Shown: piece after piece, positions 17,667 to 25,918 of the stretch
Layout: each line of letters opens with the position of its first letter
Numbering within the stretch: position 1 is the first letter of the stretch
NCBI GenBank assembly: GCA_900472175.1
Contig: UCHD01000002.1
Span: 171,986-235,985, forward strand
Reading direction: 5' to 3'
Length of the DNA stretch: 64,000 nucleotides
From: Hyphomicrobiales bacterium
GTDB taxonomy: Bacteria > Pseudomonadota > Alphaproteobacteria > Rhizobiales > Rhizobiaceae
Translations under genes and position numbers: made by a program
Notes under the pieces: generated by a model
The model's database searches: none
The model's input: the letters and a program-made list of their open reading frames with translations, nothing else
What the model was told of the DNA's origin: nothing

Positions 17667-17745
17667 TGCCGGGACCGAGCTGTTCCTTGATGGTGTCTGC
17701 TTTCCGGCCGGGGCTATGTGCATCGGGTACCCGGATTTCACAAAA

Positions 17746-17761
17746 GTAACTGTAACGTACT
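17746..17761 (+). promoter_or_regulatory. Shared GTAAC direct-repeat motif, copy 2
   Basis: GTAACTGTAACGTACT, one mismatch to the copy at 15334-15349, located 98 bases upstream of the chosen start of the SH3/Gly-rich protein gene. Confidence 0.4.
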
Positions 17762-17859
17762 TGTTTCAGCGCGCCATCGTGGCAGGCTTTCAAGCCTGTT
17801 TCCGCGCGAACGGGGATCGTGTGCGACGATACGCAATGCCCATGACAAGGATGAGAACG

Positions 17860-20451
17860 ATGGTCAGATTTGGTTTTGTGCTCATGACCGCCGCGTTGAC
17901 GGCGAGTTCCGCTATCGCGGGGCCTGCGGTGACGACGGCGAATGTGAATTTCCGCTCGGGGCCGGGCACCGGGTTCAATAGCCTCGGTCAGCTTGTCGAA
18001 GGAACCACCGTTGAACTTGGCGAATGCGACGATAGCGGCGCCTGGTGTGCGGTGTCTGTCAAGGGCGAACAGGGCTTCGTCAGTGGCAAGTATCTCAATC
18101 AGGCCGACGCCACGACAGACCGTCCAGGCTGGCCACGGATCTACACCACCGATGCGGGTGCCGAAATTACGCTCTATCAGCCGCAGGTGACCGACTGGGC
18201 GAATTTCACCACACTCTCGGCGCTCATCGCTACGGAATACAAGTCGAGGAAGGATGCAAAGCCGATCTTCGGCGTCATCGGGGTCAGCGCCGATACGGCT
18301 TCGGATGCCGAAGCCGGTACCGTCGTCCTCAGCAATATCAAGGCGACGGAGATCAACTTCTCGACGCTCGACCGAGGCCAGATTTCCGATCTGTCGCTCG
18401 AAGTCGGCAAGCTGATGCCGACGGGAGACCTGACCTATCCTGAGGAACGGCTGACGGCGAGCCTGGCCGACTACAAGCGCATGGATGACGTCCAGGGGCT
18501 GAAATCTGATCCACCGCCGATCTTCATCAGCAACAGTCCGGCCATTCTCCTGCAGATGGACGGTAAGCCGGTGCTTGCCCCGGTCAAGGGTGTCACCGGC
18601 CTGTCCTTTGCGGTCAACACGAACTGGGACCTGTTCCAGGCCGATGCCGACAAGAGCTACTATCTGCGCGATGACAAGACCTGGCTGACCTCCAAGGATC
18701 TAACGGCCGGCTGGCAGGTTGCGGAAACCCTGCCGGACGCGTTGACGAAATTGCCCGACGATGATGACTGGAAGGGCGCGCGGACCGCCATTCCGCTGAC
18801 TGCGGTCGACGGCTACAAGCTGCCGAAGGTAGTCTATTCGGAAACGCCGGCCGAACTGGTCCAGTTTGAAGGCGAGCCGAAGCTGGAAACCGTCAAGGGC
18901 ACGGCGCTGAAATGGGCGTCGAATTCCGCCAGCGACGTGTTCTTCGACGAGAAGGGCAAACAATGGTACGTGCTACTGTCCGGACGCTGGTTCTCGGCTG
19001 CAACGCTTGATGGTCCCTGGACATTCGCAACGCCCAACTTGCCTGCCGATTTCCAGAATATTCCCGATGACGCACCCTATTACGCGGTGCGCGCATCCGT
19101 GCCCGGCACGTCGGAAAACGCCGAGGCGCGGCTGAAGGCGAGCATTCCGCAGACGGCCCGCGTTTCCACCGACGGGTCGGTGAAGGTTGACGTTTCCTAT
19201 AGCGGCGAGCCGAATTTTCAACCGATCGACGGCACTTCGCTGTCCTATGCGGTCAACACCAATGAACAGGTCATCAAGGTCGGTGACAAATATTTCGTTC
19301 TGAAGGATGGGGTCTGGTTCGAGGGCGCGAGCCCGACCGGCCCGTTCGCCGTCGCCAAGGCGGTGCCGGACGAGATCTACAAGATCCCGCCATCATCGCC
19401 GGTTTACAACGCCACCTATGTGCGCGTTTACAAGACCGAGCCGGATGCCGTCTGGTATGGCTACACAATGGGATATCTCGGTGCCTACCTGGCCTGGGAT
19501 ACCTTCGTCTACGGCACCGGTTGGGCCTATGACGACTACTGGGACTACGGCTGGGCCGGTGGCGGTTACGTGCCGTATTATCCGCGTCCTGTCAGCTACG
19601 GGGTCGGTGCCTTCTACAATCCGGCTTTCGGCACGTTTGGCCGCTACGGCTATGCCTATGGCCCCTATCGCGGCATCGCCGGCGGGGCAGCCTACAATCC
19701 GCGCACAGGCACATATATTCGCGGTGGCGCGATTTCCGGGCCTGCCGGTGAACGCGGTTTCATCGCCGCCTACAATCCGCGCACCGGCAATGGCGTGATG
19801 GCGCGGGGCGGCCACAATGTCTACGGCTCCTGGGGCTCGGCCAATGTCAAGCATGGCTCGGACTTTGCCCATATTGCCGGCGGCACGAACGCGGCGGGCG
19901 GCAACGTTCACTGGCGCAACTCCGACGGCAATCACGGCTTTGTCGCAGGCGGCAAGGGCGGCGATATCTATGCCGGTCGCGATGGCAATGTCTATCGCCG
20001 CGACAACGGACAATGGCAGAAGCACACGCCCGACGGTTGGGACCCGGTGCAGAAGCCTTCGACCGACAATCTGAAACAGCATGGCGAGAATTTTGCGGCC
20101 AAGCATCCGGACGCGGCGCAGAAAATTGGCCAGAACCACGATGCCGTCAGACCATCGGCCAATCGCAACAACCGGCATGTCCGGGCGGCGGCACCGGACA
20201 ATCTCGGGCTAGATCGGGCCGGCCGTCAGATCGGCAACCAGCGGTCCTTCCAGCAGGAGATGATCCGCCGTCCGTCAAGAGGCGGCTTTGACGGCGGCGA
20301 TTTCCAGCGTGGGGGCGGCTTTGGCGGCGGCGGTTTCGGAGGCGGTGGCTTCCATGGCGGCGGCAATTTTGGTGGCGGAGGTTTCCACGGGGGTGGGGGC
20401 TTCCACGGTGGCGGCGGGTTCCATGGAGGTGGCGGCTTCCGCCGCCGCTGA
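17860..20451 (+). CDS. Large secreted SH3b-domain protein with Gly/His/Phe-rich C terminus
   Basis: An 863-residue exported protein. A signal peptide is clear ('FGFVLMTAALTASSAIAG'), followed by a bacterial SH3 domain at ~22-80 ('ANVNFRSGPGTGFNSLGQL', 'EQGFVSGKYLN'). The middle contains repeated units of the pattern 'P...Q..G.P.L..VKGT.L..A.N...D.F....K.YYVL..G.W', seen at least four times. A Tyr/Gly/Trp-rich stretch follows ('YGYTMGYLGAYLAWDTFVYG'), then 'YNPRTGTY' and 'YNPRTGNG' repeats, and finally a GGGF/HGGG repeat tail ending RRR. The start at 17860 has AAGGATGAG upstream; earlier in-frame ATGs at 17836, 17842 and 17851 are possible. The build suggests a cell-envelope or surface protein; function unknown. 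Confidence 0.8.
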   Translation: MVRFGFVLMTAALTASSAIAGPAVTTANVNFRSGPGTGFNSLGQLVEGTTVELGECDDSGAWCAVSVKGEQGFVSGKYLNQADATTDRPGWPRIYTTDAGAEITLYQPQVTDWANFTTLSALIATEYKSRKDAKPIFGVIGVSADTASDAEAGTVVLSNIKATEINFSTLDRGQISDLSLEVGKLMPTGDLTYPEERLTASLADYKRMDDVQGLKSDPPPIFISNSPAILLQMDGKPVLAPVKGVTGLSFAVNTNWDLFQADADKSYYLRDDKTWLTSKDLTAGWQVAETLPDALTKLPDDDDWKGARTAIPLTAVDGYKLPKVVYSETPAELVQFEGEPKLETVKGTALKWASNSASDVFFDEKGKQWYVLLSGRWFSAATLDGPWTFATPNLPADFQNIPDDAPYYAVRASVPGTSENAEARLKASIPQTARVSTDGSVKVDVSYSGEPNFQPIDGTSLSYAVNTNEQVIKVGDKYFVLKDGVWFEGASPTGPFAVAKAVPDEIYKIPPSSPVYNATYVRVYKTEPDAVWYGYTMGYLGAYLAWDTFVYGTGWAYDDYWDYGWAGGGYVPYYPRPVSYGVGAFYNPAFGTFGRYGYAYGPYRGIAGGAAYNPRTGTYIRGGAISGPAGERGFIAAYNPRTGNGVMARGGHNVYGSWGSANVKHGSDFAHIAGGTNAAGGNVHWRNSDGNHGFVAGGKGGDIYAGRDGNVYRRDNGQWQKHTPDGWDPVQKPSTDNLKQHGENFAAKHPDAAQKIGQNHDAVRPSANRNNRHVRAAAPDNLGLDRAGRQIGNQRSFQQEMIRRPSRGGFDGGDFQRGGGFGGGGFGGGGFHGGGNFGGGGFHGGGGFHGGGGFHGGGGFRRR
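20311..20442 (+). repeat. Gly-rich coding tandem repeat
   Basis: A short-period coding repeat of roughly GGCGGCGGTTTCCATGGC-type units specifying GGGFHGGG-like peptide. It lies at the 3' end of the SH3 protein gene and should be prone to length variation. Confidence 0.8.
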
Positions 20452-20576
20452 CCGGCCACTCGATCTACCCGTCCGGAGGCTCTGCCTTCGGACGGTACTG
20501 GTTTGAAGGGGACTGGCCAATCCCGTTTAGAACGCTATTTTCCCCGCCACGATATCGAGACCAGCGAGGGTGAGAG

Positions 20577-21371
20577 ATGGCGGGGCTGCGAGGACAATGG
20601 AACGGGGTTGGTATCGCCGACCTCGACGGCAAGGCAATTCTGATCACCGGGGCTTCAACCGGCATTGGCGCGGCGCTTGTCCGTGCCTTTACGGCGCAGG
20701 GCGCCAGCGTCGCGATCCACTACAATGAGAGCCGGCAAGCTGCAGTCGACCTTCATTCCGAAGTCGAAAAGGCAGGTGCTAATGCGGTTCTCGTTCAGGG
20801 CGATGTCTCCGCCGATGGCGTGACGGAGCGTGTGATCGAAGAGGCTGCCGGTCATTTCGGCCGGCTGGATGGGCTGATCAACAATGCCGGCGGCATGCTC
20901 GGCCGTGTCGCGACCGCTGAAATGAGCGACGCGCACTATGAGCGTGTCATGGATCTCAATGCCCGTTCCGTGCTGGCCGCGACCCGTGCAGCGCATCCGT
21001 GGCTGAAGAAACAGGGCGGCTTCATCATCAACACGACCTCGATCGCCGCCCGCAATGGCGGCGGCAATGGCGCCATCCTTTATGCCGCGTCCAAAGGTTT
21101 CGTCTCGACGATCACCCGTGGCCACGCCAAGGAGTTTGCCGGCGATGGCATTCGCGTCAACGCTGTGGCGCCGGGTGTCATCGCGACACCTTTTCATGAC
21201 CGCTACACCAGTCCTGAAATGCTGGATGCCCAAAGAAAGACCGTTCCACAGGGGCGCGTCGGCACGCCGGAAGAATGCGTCGGCGCCTATCTGTTTCTCG
21301 CATCACCGGCGCTCTCCGGCTATGTCACCGGCCAGATCCTCGAGGTGAACGGTGGCCAGCTGATGCCATAG
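20577..21371 (+). CDS. Short-chain dehydrogenase/reductase
   Basis: A 264-residue classical SDR. Cofactor motif TGASTGIG at 24-31, 'NNAGG' at 102-106, catalytic S155 and Y169/K173 ('YAASK'), then 'IRVNAVAPGVIATPF' and the C-terminal 'GYVTGQILEVNGGQLMP'. This is the FabG/glucose-dehydrogenase-like layout; NADP(H) or NAD(H) choice and substrate cannot be told. The ATG at 20577 sits behind GAGGGTGAGAG. It stands alone between the SH3 protein gene and the cobalamin riboswitch, with no operon partner to hint at the substrate. Confidence 0.88.
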   Translation: MAGLRGQWNGVGIADLDGKAILITGASTGIGAALVRAFTAQGASVAIHYNESRQAAVDLHSEVEKAGANAVLVQGDVSADGVTERVIEEAAGHFGRLDGLINNAGGMLGRVATAEMSDAHYERVMDLNARSVLAATRAAHPWLKKQGGFIINTTSIAARNGGGNGAILYAASKGFVSTITRGHAKEFAGDGIRVNAVAPGVIATPFHDRYTSPEMLDAQRKTVPQGRVGTPEECVGAYLFLASPALSGYVTGQILEVNGGQLMP

Positions 21372-21394
21372 GCCGGGATGGGCGTGCTATTGCC

Positions 21395-21424
21395 TTGACG
21401 CCGCCGCCACGCCCGGACTAAGTG
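21395..21424 (+). promoter_or_regulatory. Possible promoter of the btuFCD unit
   Basis: TTGACG (21395-21400), 18-base spacer, weak -10 TAAGTG (21419-21424), placed directly before the second cobalamin riboswitch. The -10 is poor, so confidence is limited. Confidence 0.4.
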
Positions 21425-21427
21425 ACA

Positions 21428-21638
21428 TCTGACGGTTCCCCGATGGATGACTTCGAGGGGATTAATAGGGAACACGGTGCGGAAGACCCAACAGGGACCA
21501 AGACCGTGGCTGCCCCCGCAACTGTAAGCGGATTGCCGATCGCCATCCGGCGCTTTCAAAGCGCCGCGCCACTGCGAGCCCTTCGGGCCTGCGGGAAGGC
21601 AGGTGAACAGCAGATATCCGCGAGCCAGGAGACCTGCC
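21428..21638 (+). promoter_or_regulatory. Cobalamin riboswitch controlling the btuFCD operon
   Basis: Conserved elements in order: GGTTCCCC, GGGAACACGGTGCGG, GGCTGCCCCCGCAACTGTAA (21509-21528), GCGGATT, a variable arm near 21550-21600, and the B12 box AGCCAGGAGACCTGCC (21623-21638). Downstream GGGCGGGGTTGCCCGG resembles the downstream segment of the nrd riboswitch. It is placed before a periplasmic-binding-protein ABC importer, the classical arrangement for B12 uptake. Confidence 0.95.
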
Positions 21639-21691
21639 GTCGAAAGCAACATCCAACTTCCCGGGCGGGGTTGCCCGGAACAGGAGCCATC

Positions 21692-21766
21692 ATGTTTGAT
21701 TTCGACCGCCGTCCCCGGCGTCTTTTCGCCATTTCCTTCCAAACGGACTATTCCGCCCATCCCTGA
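21692..21766 (+). CDS. Possible 24-codon leader peptide after the riboswitch
   Basis: ATG 21692 with a strong SD (AGGAG at 21682-21686) and a stop at 21764. The peptide begins MFDFDRRPRRLF and is basic. It lies between the riboswitch expression platform and btuF, about 150 bases before the latter. If translated, it rather than btuF would be the first target of a riboswitch acting on ribosome access. Confidence 0.4.
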   Translation: MFDFDRRPRRLFAISFQTDYSAHP

Positions 21767-21915
21767 GCGGCCGGCAGATTGTCCCTGAGCATCAAGCGAA
21801 ACCGGCTCGCCCGGACCGCTCCCGCCCAGGCGCGAAACACCGCCTTCCGCATCTTTTTCAGCTGTGCACGCGCGCATTGCCGCCCGGCCCAAAATTCCGT
21901 TTCAAGAAGGTCACC

Positions 21916-22962
21916 ATGTTTACCAACCACACACGTCATCTTTCCCGCGTTCTGGCGCCGCTGTCGGCTGCCGCCCTTACGATTACGGGGTTTGCGGTCC
22001 CGGCCGCTGCAGCGCCGACTGCCTATCCCCTGACTGTCACCAATTGCGGCCAGACCGTCAGCTTTGACAAGCCGCCCGAAAAGATCGTCTCGATCGGCCA
22101 GGGCATGACTGAAATCCTGTTTTCGCTCGGGCTGGCTGACAAGATCGCCGGTACCGCCGTCTGGGTCGGCCCGGTCCTGCCTGCCTATGCCGGCGTCAAC
22201 GCGACGATCATGCGGCTGGCCGATAACGACCCGAGCTTTGAATCCGTCGTTGGTGTCGAGCCCGATCTGGTGGCTGCCGAATTCGAATGGCATGTCGGCA
22301 CGCAAGGGTCGGTCGGCAAGCGCGAGCAGTTTTCCAGTCTTGGCATCAACACCTATGTCTCACCGGCCGATTGCGTCGCCAAGATCAACACCGACGGTGG
22401 CGATGGCGTTCGCCGCGAATTGTTCACCATGGACCTGATCTATCAGGAGATCGGTGAGCTGGCCCAGATCTTCGATATCCAGGACCGTGGTGACGCCTTG
22501 ATTGCAGACCTGAAGAAGCGCGAGGCCGAGGCCGTCGCATCGATCGGCGCCGCCAAATTGGGCGCGCTGCCGGTGGTCTTCTGGTTTTCCAGCAAGGAGG
22601 TGCAGGGCGATGCCTTCATCGCCGGCAAGAACAGCGCGCCAGCCTATATCCTGAAAACACTCGGCGCGACGAATGTGGTGACGACGCAAGAGGAGTGGCC
22701 GCTGGTCGGCTGGGAGACTATCGCGGAAGCCAATCCATCGGTGATCGTCATCGCCACCATGGACCGCCGCCGTTATGCCGCCGACGACCCGGCCGTGAAG
22801 ATCAAATTTCTCGAAAACGACCCGGTGACCAGCCAGCTTGATGCGGTCAAGAACAAGCGGTTTGTCGAAATGGATGCGCAGTCGATGAACCCGACGATCC
22901 GCACGATCGACGGCATCGAGATCCTTGCCAAGGGCATCAAGTCGTTCGGATTGTCGCAGTGA
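21916..22962 (+). CDS. btuF: Periplasmic cobalamin-binding protein, BtuF-like
   Basis: A 348-residue class III substrate-binding protein. Signal peptide 'LAPLSAAALTITGFAVPAAA' is followed by the two-lobe fold of helical-backbone binders: 'EKIVSIGQGMTEILFSLGLADKI' (lobe 1), 'VVGVEPDLVAAEF', 'DALIADLKKREAE' (spine helix), 'GWETIAEANPSVIVI' (lobe 2). Iron-siderophore binders share this fold, but the cobalamin riboswitch directly upstream argues for a corrinoid. Start at 21916 (AAGAAGGT upstream). The stop overlaps the start of the permease gene (GTGA). Confidence 0.85.
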   Translation: MFTNHTRHLSRVLAPLSAAALTITGFAVPAAAAPTAYPLTVTNCGQTVSFDKPPEKIVSIGQGMTEILFSLGLADKIAGTAVWVGPVLPAYAGVNATIMRLADNDPSFESVVGVEPDLVAAEFEWHVGTQGSVGKREQFSSLGINTYVSPADCVAKINTDGGDGVRRELFTMDLIYQEIGELAQIFDIQDRGDALIADLKKREAEAVASIGAAKLGALPVVFWFSSKEVQGDAFIAGKNSAPAYILKTLGATNVVTTQEEWPLVGWETIAEANPSVIVIATMDRRRYAADDPAVKIKFLENDPVTSQLDAVKNKRFVEMDAQSMNPTIRTIDGIEILAKGIKSFGLSQ

Positions 22963-24011
22963 GCCTAGCCATGGTACAGCCGTCCGCGATCAGCGGGAGG
23001 TGGTGGGCGCGTTTGGCGCTTATCGTCCTGTCGTTCATTGCACTCGGCTTCATGATCAGTCTCGCCGTATCGATCGGCGAGATTGCCATTCCATTGGAAA
23101 CGACCGCCAAAGCCGTTTCCAATCGGCTGTTCGGCACTGCGTTCGAACTCAGCCGTATCCACCAGGGCATCGTCTGGGACTACCGGCTGAGCCGTGCATT
23201 GCTTGCGGCAAGTGCCGGAGCGGCGTTGGCCTTGTCGGGCGCCATCCTGCAGGCGCTGTTGCGCAATCCGCTGGCGGAACCCTATGTGCTCGGCATTTCC
23301 GCGGGCGCCTCGACCGGTGCCGTTGCCGTGATGATCCTGGGTTTCGGCTATGGGGTACTGACGCTCTCGACCGGCGCTTTCATCGGCGCGGTTGTGGCCT
23401 TCGTCCTCGTCTCGGCGCTGGCCGCCGGAGCAGGTGGCGGGGCCGACCGGATCATTCTTGCCGGCGTTGCCGGCTCGCAGCTGTTCAACGCACTGACCTC
23501 CTATATCGTGACGACGTCGGCCAATGCCGAGCAGGCGCGCGGCGTGATGTTCTGGCTGCTCGGAAGTCTCTCGGGCGTGCGCTGGCCGGATGTGTATCTC
23601 GCGGCACCGGTCGCCCTGATCGGCTTTGCCATATCGATGTTTTTTGCCCGCGCGCTTGATGCCTTCACCTTCGGCGTTGATGCGGCGGCGGCATTGGGCA
23701 TCGCCGTCAATCGTGTGCGGATCATCCTGCTGGGTGCGACGGCATTGATGACGGCGGCGATGGTCAGCATCGTCGGCTCGATCGGTTTTGTCGGGCTGGT
23801 CATTCCGCATGCCGCACGGTTTCTCGTCGGCCCGTCGCACGGCCGCCTGTTGCCCGCATCGGCGATCATCGGCGCGATCTTCATGGTGGCCGCCGACATC
23901 GTCTCGCGCATCATCATTCCCCAGCAGATCCTGCCTATCGGCGTTGTCACGGCGCTATTCGGGGCGCCTGCCTTTGCGCTCATTCTCTACAAGGCGAGGA
24001 GGCCGGTTTGA
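22959..24011 (+). CDS. btuC: FecCD-family permease, BtuC-like
   Basis: A 350-residue inner-membrane permease with about ten hydrophobic segments. Family landmarks are 'DYRLSRALLAASAGAALALSG', 'LRNPLAEPYVLGISAGAS', 'GVRWPDVYLA' and 'GSIGFVGLVIPHAARFLVG', the last being the cytoplasmic coupling region that meets the ATPase. Start is GTG at 22959 overlapping the btuF stop, with ATG 22971 as alternative. Works with the flanking genes as a type II ABC importer, probably for cobalamin or cobinamide given the riboswitch. Confidence 0.88.
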   Translation: MSLAMVQPSAISGRWWARLALIVLSFIALGFMISLAVSIGEIAIPLETTAKAVSNRLFGTAFELSRIHQGIVWDYRLSRALLAASAGAALALSGAILQALLRNPLAEPYVLGISAGASTGAVAVMILGFGYGVLTLSTGAFIGAVVAFVLVSALAAGAGGGADRIILAGVAGSQLFNALTSYIVTTSANAEQARGVMFWLLGSLSGVRWPDVYLAAPVALIGFAISMFFARALDAFTFGVDAAAALGIAVNRVRIILLGATALMTAAMVSIVGSIGFVGLVIPHAARFLVGPSHGRLLPASAIIGAIFMVAADIVSRIIIPQQILPIGVVTALFGAPAFALILYKARRPV

Positions 24012-24772
24012 GCATTTCCATCAACGATGTGCACTGGTCGGCCGGTGGGGTCATGATCGTCAACGGCATCTGTATCGATGTGGCTGCCGGAAAGACGCTG
24101 GGCCTGCTCGGTCCGAATGGCTCGGGAAAATCCAGCCTGCTGAAACTGATCTGCCGCCTGCGCAACGTCAAGAGCGGCGTCATCGCGCTTGGCAAGACCG
24201 ATATTGCCGGCATGGCGCGTCTCGATATCGCCCGGCGCGTGGCCTTGGTCGAGCAACAGGCAACGACGGAGGCGCAGGTCACGGTGCTGGACGTCGTCCG
24301 GCTTGGGCGCACGCCGCATCGCGGCCCGCTGGCCCCGTGGAGTGCGGTGGACGACAAGGCCGTCAACGATGCGCTAGACCACGTCGGTCTGCCGGAGCGT
24401 GCCGGGCAATTCTGGCATACGCTATCGGGCGGTGAGCGCCAGCGGGTTCACATTGCCCGGGCACTGGCGCAGACGCCGAGCGAACTGCTGCTCGACGAGC
24501 CGACCAACCATCTGGATATCCAGCACCAGCTGGAAATCCTGTCGCTGGTGGCAAAGCTGCCGGTCACCAGCATCATCGCGCTGCATGATCTCAATCTGGC
24601 GGCGATGTTCTGCGACAATCTTGCTGTCCTGCACCACGGCAAGGTCGTTGCCGCCGGGACGCCGGAAGAGGTTCTGACCGAAGACCTGATCGCCAACGTT
24701 TTTGGCGTGCGCGTCTATATCGAGCGCTCGGCGCATCATGGGCGGCAACACGTTCACTATCGGCTGGATTAA
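24008..24772 (+). CDS. btuD: ABC importer ATPase, BtuD-like
   Basis: A 254-residue ATPase with Walker A 'GPNGSGKS' (35-42), signature 'LSGGERQRV', Walker B 'LLLDEPTNHLD' and the switch histidine in 'IIALHDLNLAA', as in FhuC/BtuD/FepC. The start is TTG at 24008, chosen because GAGGAGG lies seven bases upstream and the codon overlaps the permease stop. Last gene of the riboswitch-controlled unit. The neighbouring minus-strand regulator gene is convergent, and no strong terminator is visible between them. Confidence 0.88.
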   Translation: MSISINDVHWSAGGVMIVNGICIDVAAGKTLGLLGPNGSGKSSLLKLICRLRNVKSGVIALGKTDIAGMARLDIARRVALVEQQATTEAQVTVLDVVRLGRTPHRGPLAPWSAVDDKAVNDALDHVGLPERAGQFWHTLSGGERQRVHIARALAQTPSELLLDEPTNHLDIQHQLEILSLVAKLPVTSIIALHDLNLAAMFCDNLAVLHHGKVVAAGTPEEVLTEDLIANVFGVRVYIERSAHHGRQHVHYRLD

Positions 24773-25001
24773 GCCTTTAGCGGATGATATTAAGTGAGTT
24801 CCATAACTTACATTACCTGATCGTATCATGTAGCCGCAAAGTTAAATTGTCCTGATCCTGCAAAGATTGGAATGTCACACTCCCCGGGTGTGAACGATGC
24901 CTGGGATATTGCGGATGGGATTGATGGCGATGGGCGAACGCGATCTGCAGCGGATCGAGGTTTTGTCGAAGGTGATCACGCCGTAGGCCATACGCCAGCG
25001 A
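24773..25001. other. Convergent intergenic region
   Basis: About 230 bases between btuD and the gntR-type gene. Only a weak hairpin TCACAC-7-GTGTGA (24875-24893) is visible, without a T run; nothing else was recognised. Confidence 0.4.
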
Positions 25002-25736
25002 TCATTTCGCCGTGTAAAGTGACCGCGAGCGTTCCAGATGTTTCAGCACGGCCTGCTCGGCGGCATCGGGATCGCGCGCTTCCAGGCAACTGATGATTTC
25101 TTCGTGTTCGGCCAGCGTGAATTTTTCCTTGCCGGTCCAGATCAGCATTTCGGTATGGTATTCCTTCAGCCAGGCAAGCATCGCCTCGCTGACTGCAATG
25201 TAGATCGGGTTGCGTGAGATCCGGGCGATCCGCGTGTGGAATGCCATATCGGCGGCGATGAAGGCTTCGGCGTCGCCCAGCGATGTGCGCTGCTGCTCGA
25301 GAATGTCGCGCAGGCTGGTGATATCATTGGCATCGCCCTTCAGTGCCGCCTCACGCGCCATGCCGCGCTCGAAGAAGATACGTGCACTTTTCAGGTGCTC
25401 CAGCGTATCCGACGATTTGGCCAGCATGATCTTCGCCGTCATGTCCATCTGCCGGAAGATCGATTGCGCCGTCAGTTCCAGCACCTTGGCGCGTTCGCCG
25501 TGCGAGATCACCACCAGCCCCATGCCCGCCAGCGCCTGCATTGCCTCGCGGATTGCCGGACGGCCGACGCCGAAGCGCTCCATCAGTTCCCGCTCGGACG
25601 GCATTTCGTCGCCGGGCTGCAACTCGCCGGAGGTGATCATCGCTTTCAACCGCGCGAAAACTTCGTCGGACAGTTTGCGGCGGACGATCTGTTCGGTTTG
25701 CTGGCCCATAGTGTCTCGCTGGTTTACATTCGCCAT
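25002..25736 (-). CDS. GntR-family regulator, FadR/FCD subfamily
   Basis: A 244-residue repressor-type protein. The N-terminal winged helix (about 12-80) reads 'LSDEVFARLKAMITSGELQP', 'MPSERELMERFGVGRPAIRE' and 'MQALAGMGLVVIS'. The C-terminal FCD ligand domain has the usual D-x-x-F-H ('DMAFHTRIAR') and 'EHEEIISCLEARDPDAAEQA' helices, which bind a metal and a small carboxylate. Start at ATG 25736; ATG 25709 is the fallback. Divergent to the RuBisCO-like gene, with an FCD-type half-palindrome between them that recurs before apnO. This marks it as the regulator of the apiose genes, with a pathway acid as probable inducer. Confidence 0.88.
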   Translation of the reverse strand: MANVNQRDTMGQQTEQIVRRKLSDEVFARLKAMITSGELQPGDEMPSERELMERFGVGRPAIREAMQALAGMGLVVISHGERAKVLELTAQSIFRQMDMTAKIMLAKSSDTLEHLKSARIFFERGMAREAALKGDANDITSLRDILEQQRTSLGDAEAFIAADMAFHTRIARISRNPIYIAVSEAMLAWLKEYHTEMLIWTGKEKFTLAEHEEIISCLEARDPDAAEQAVLKHLERSRSLYTAK

Positions 25737-25842
25737 CGTTATGCACCGCTTCCATCGCGAAGGAAACGAACACATCCACCTGTGAGCGTCACAGTCCACA
25801 TTGATTGTGGCGGATGCAAGCTTCCTCTTGCTTAATTGATAT

Positions 25843-25859
25843 ACTCATTATACCAGTTG
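25843..25859. promoter_or_regulatory. Candidate GntR operator, copy 1
   Basis: ACTCATTATACCAGTTG. The inner TCATTATACCA fits the FCD/FadR pattern TGGTNNNACCA in its right half. A second copy with one mismatch lies at 29906-29922. It is located between the divergent gntR and RLP genes. Confidence 0.6.
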
Positions 25860-25918
25860 CGGAAAACGTGCCAGCCGGGAACTGGCGGAAATTGCCATGC
25901 GGGAGATTTTGCGCGCCC

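Noticed and set aside
20311-20442. Regular repeat considered as a CRISPR-like array
   Set aside because: It is an in-frame Gly/Phe/His coding repeat without unique spacers.
21916-24772. Iron-siderophore importer
   Set aside because: Same fold families, but the cobalamin riboswitch directly upstream favours a corrinoid; not fully excluded.
24875-24893. Hairpin TCACAC-7-GTGTGA as a terminator between btuD and the gntR-type gene
   Set aside because: Only six pairs and no T run on either strand.
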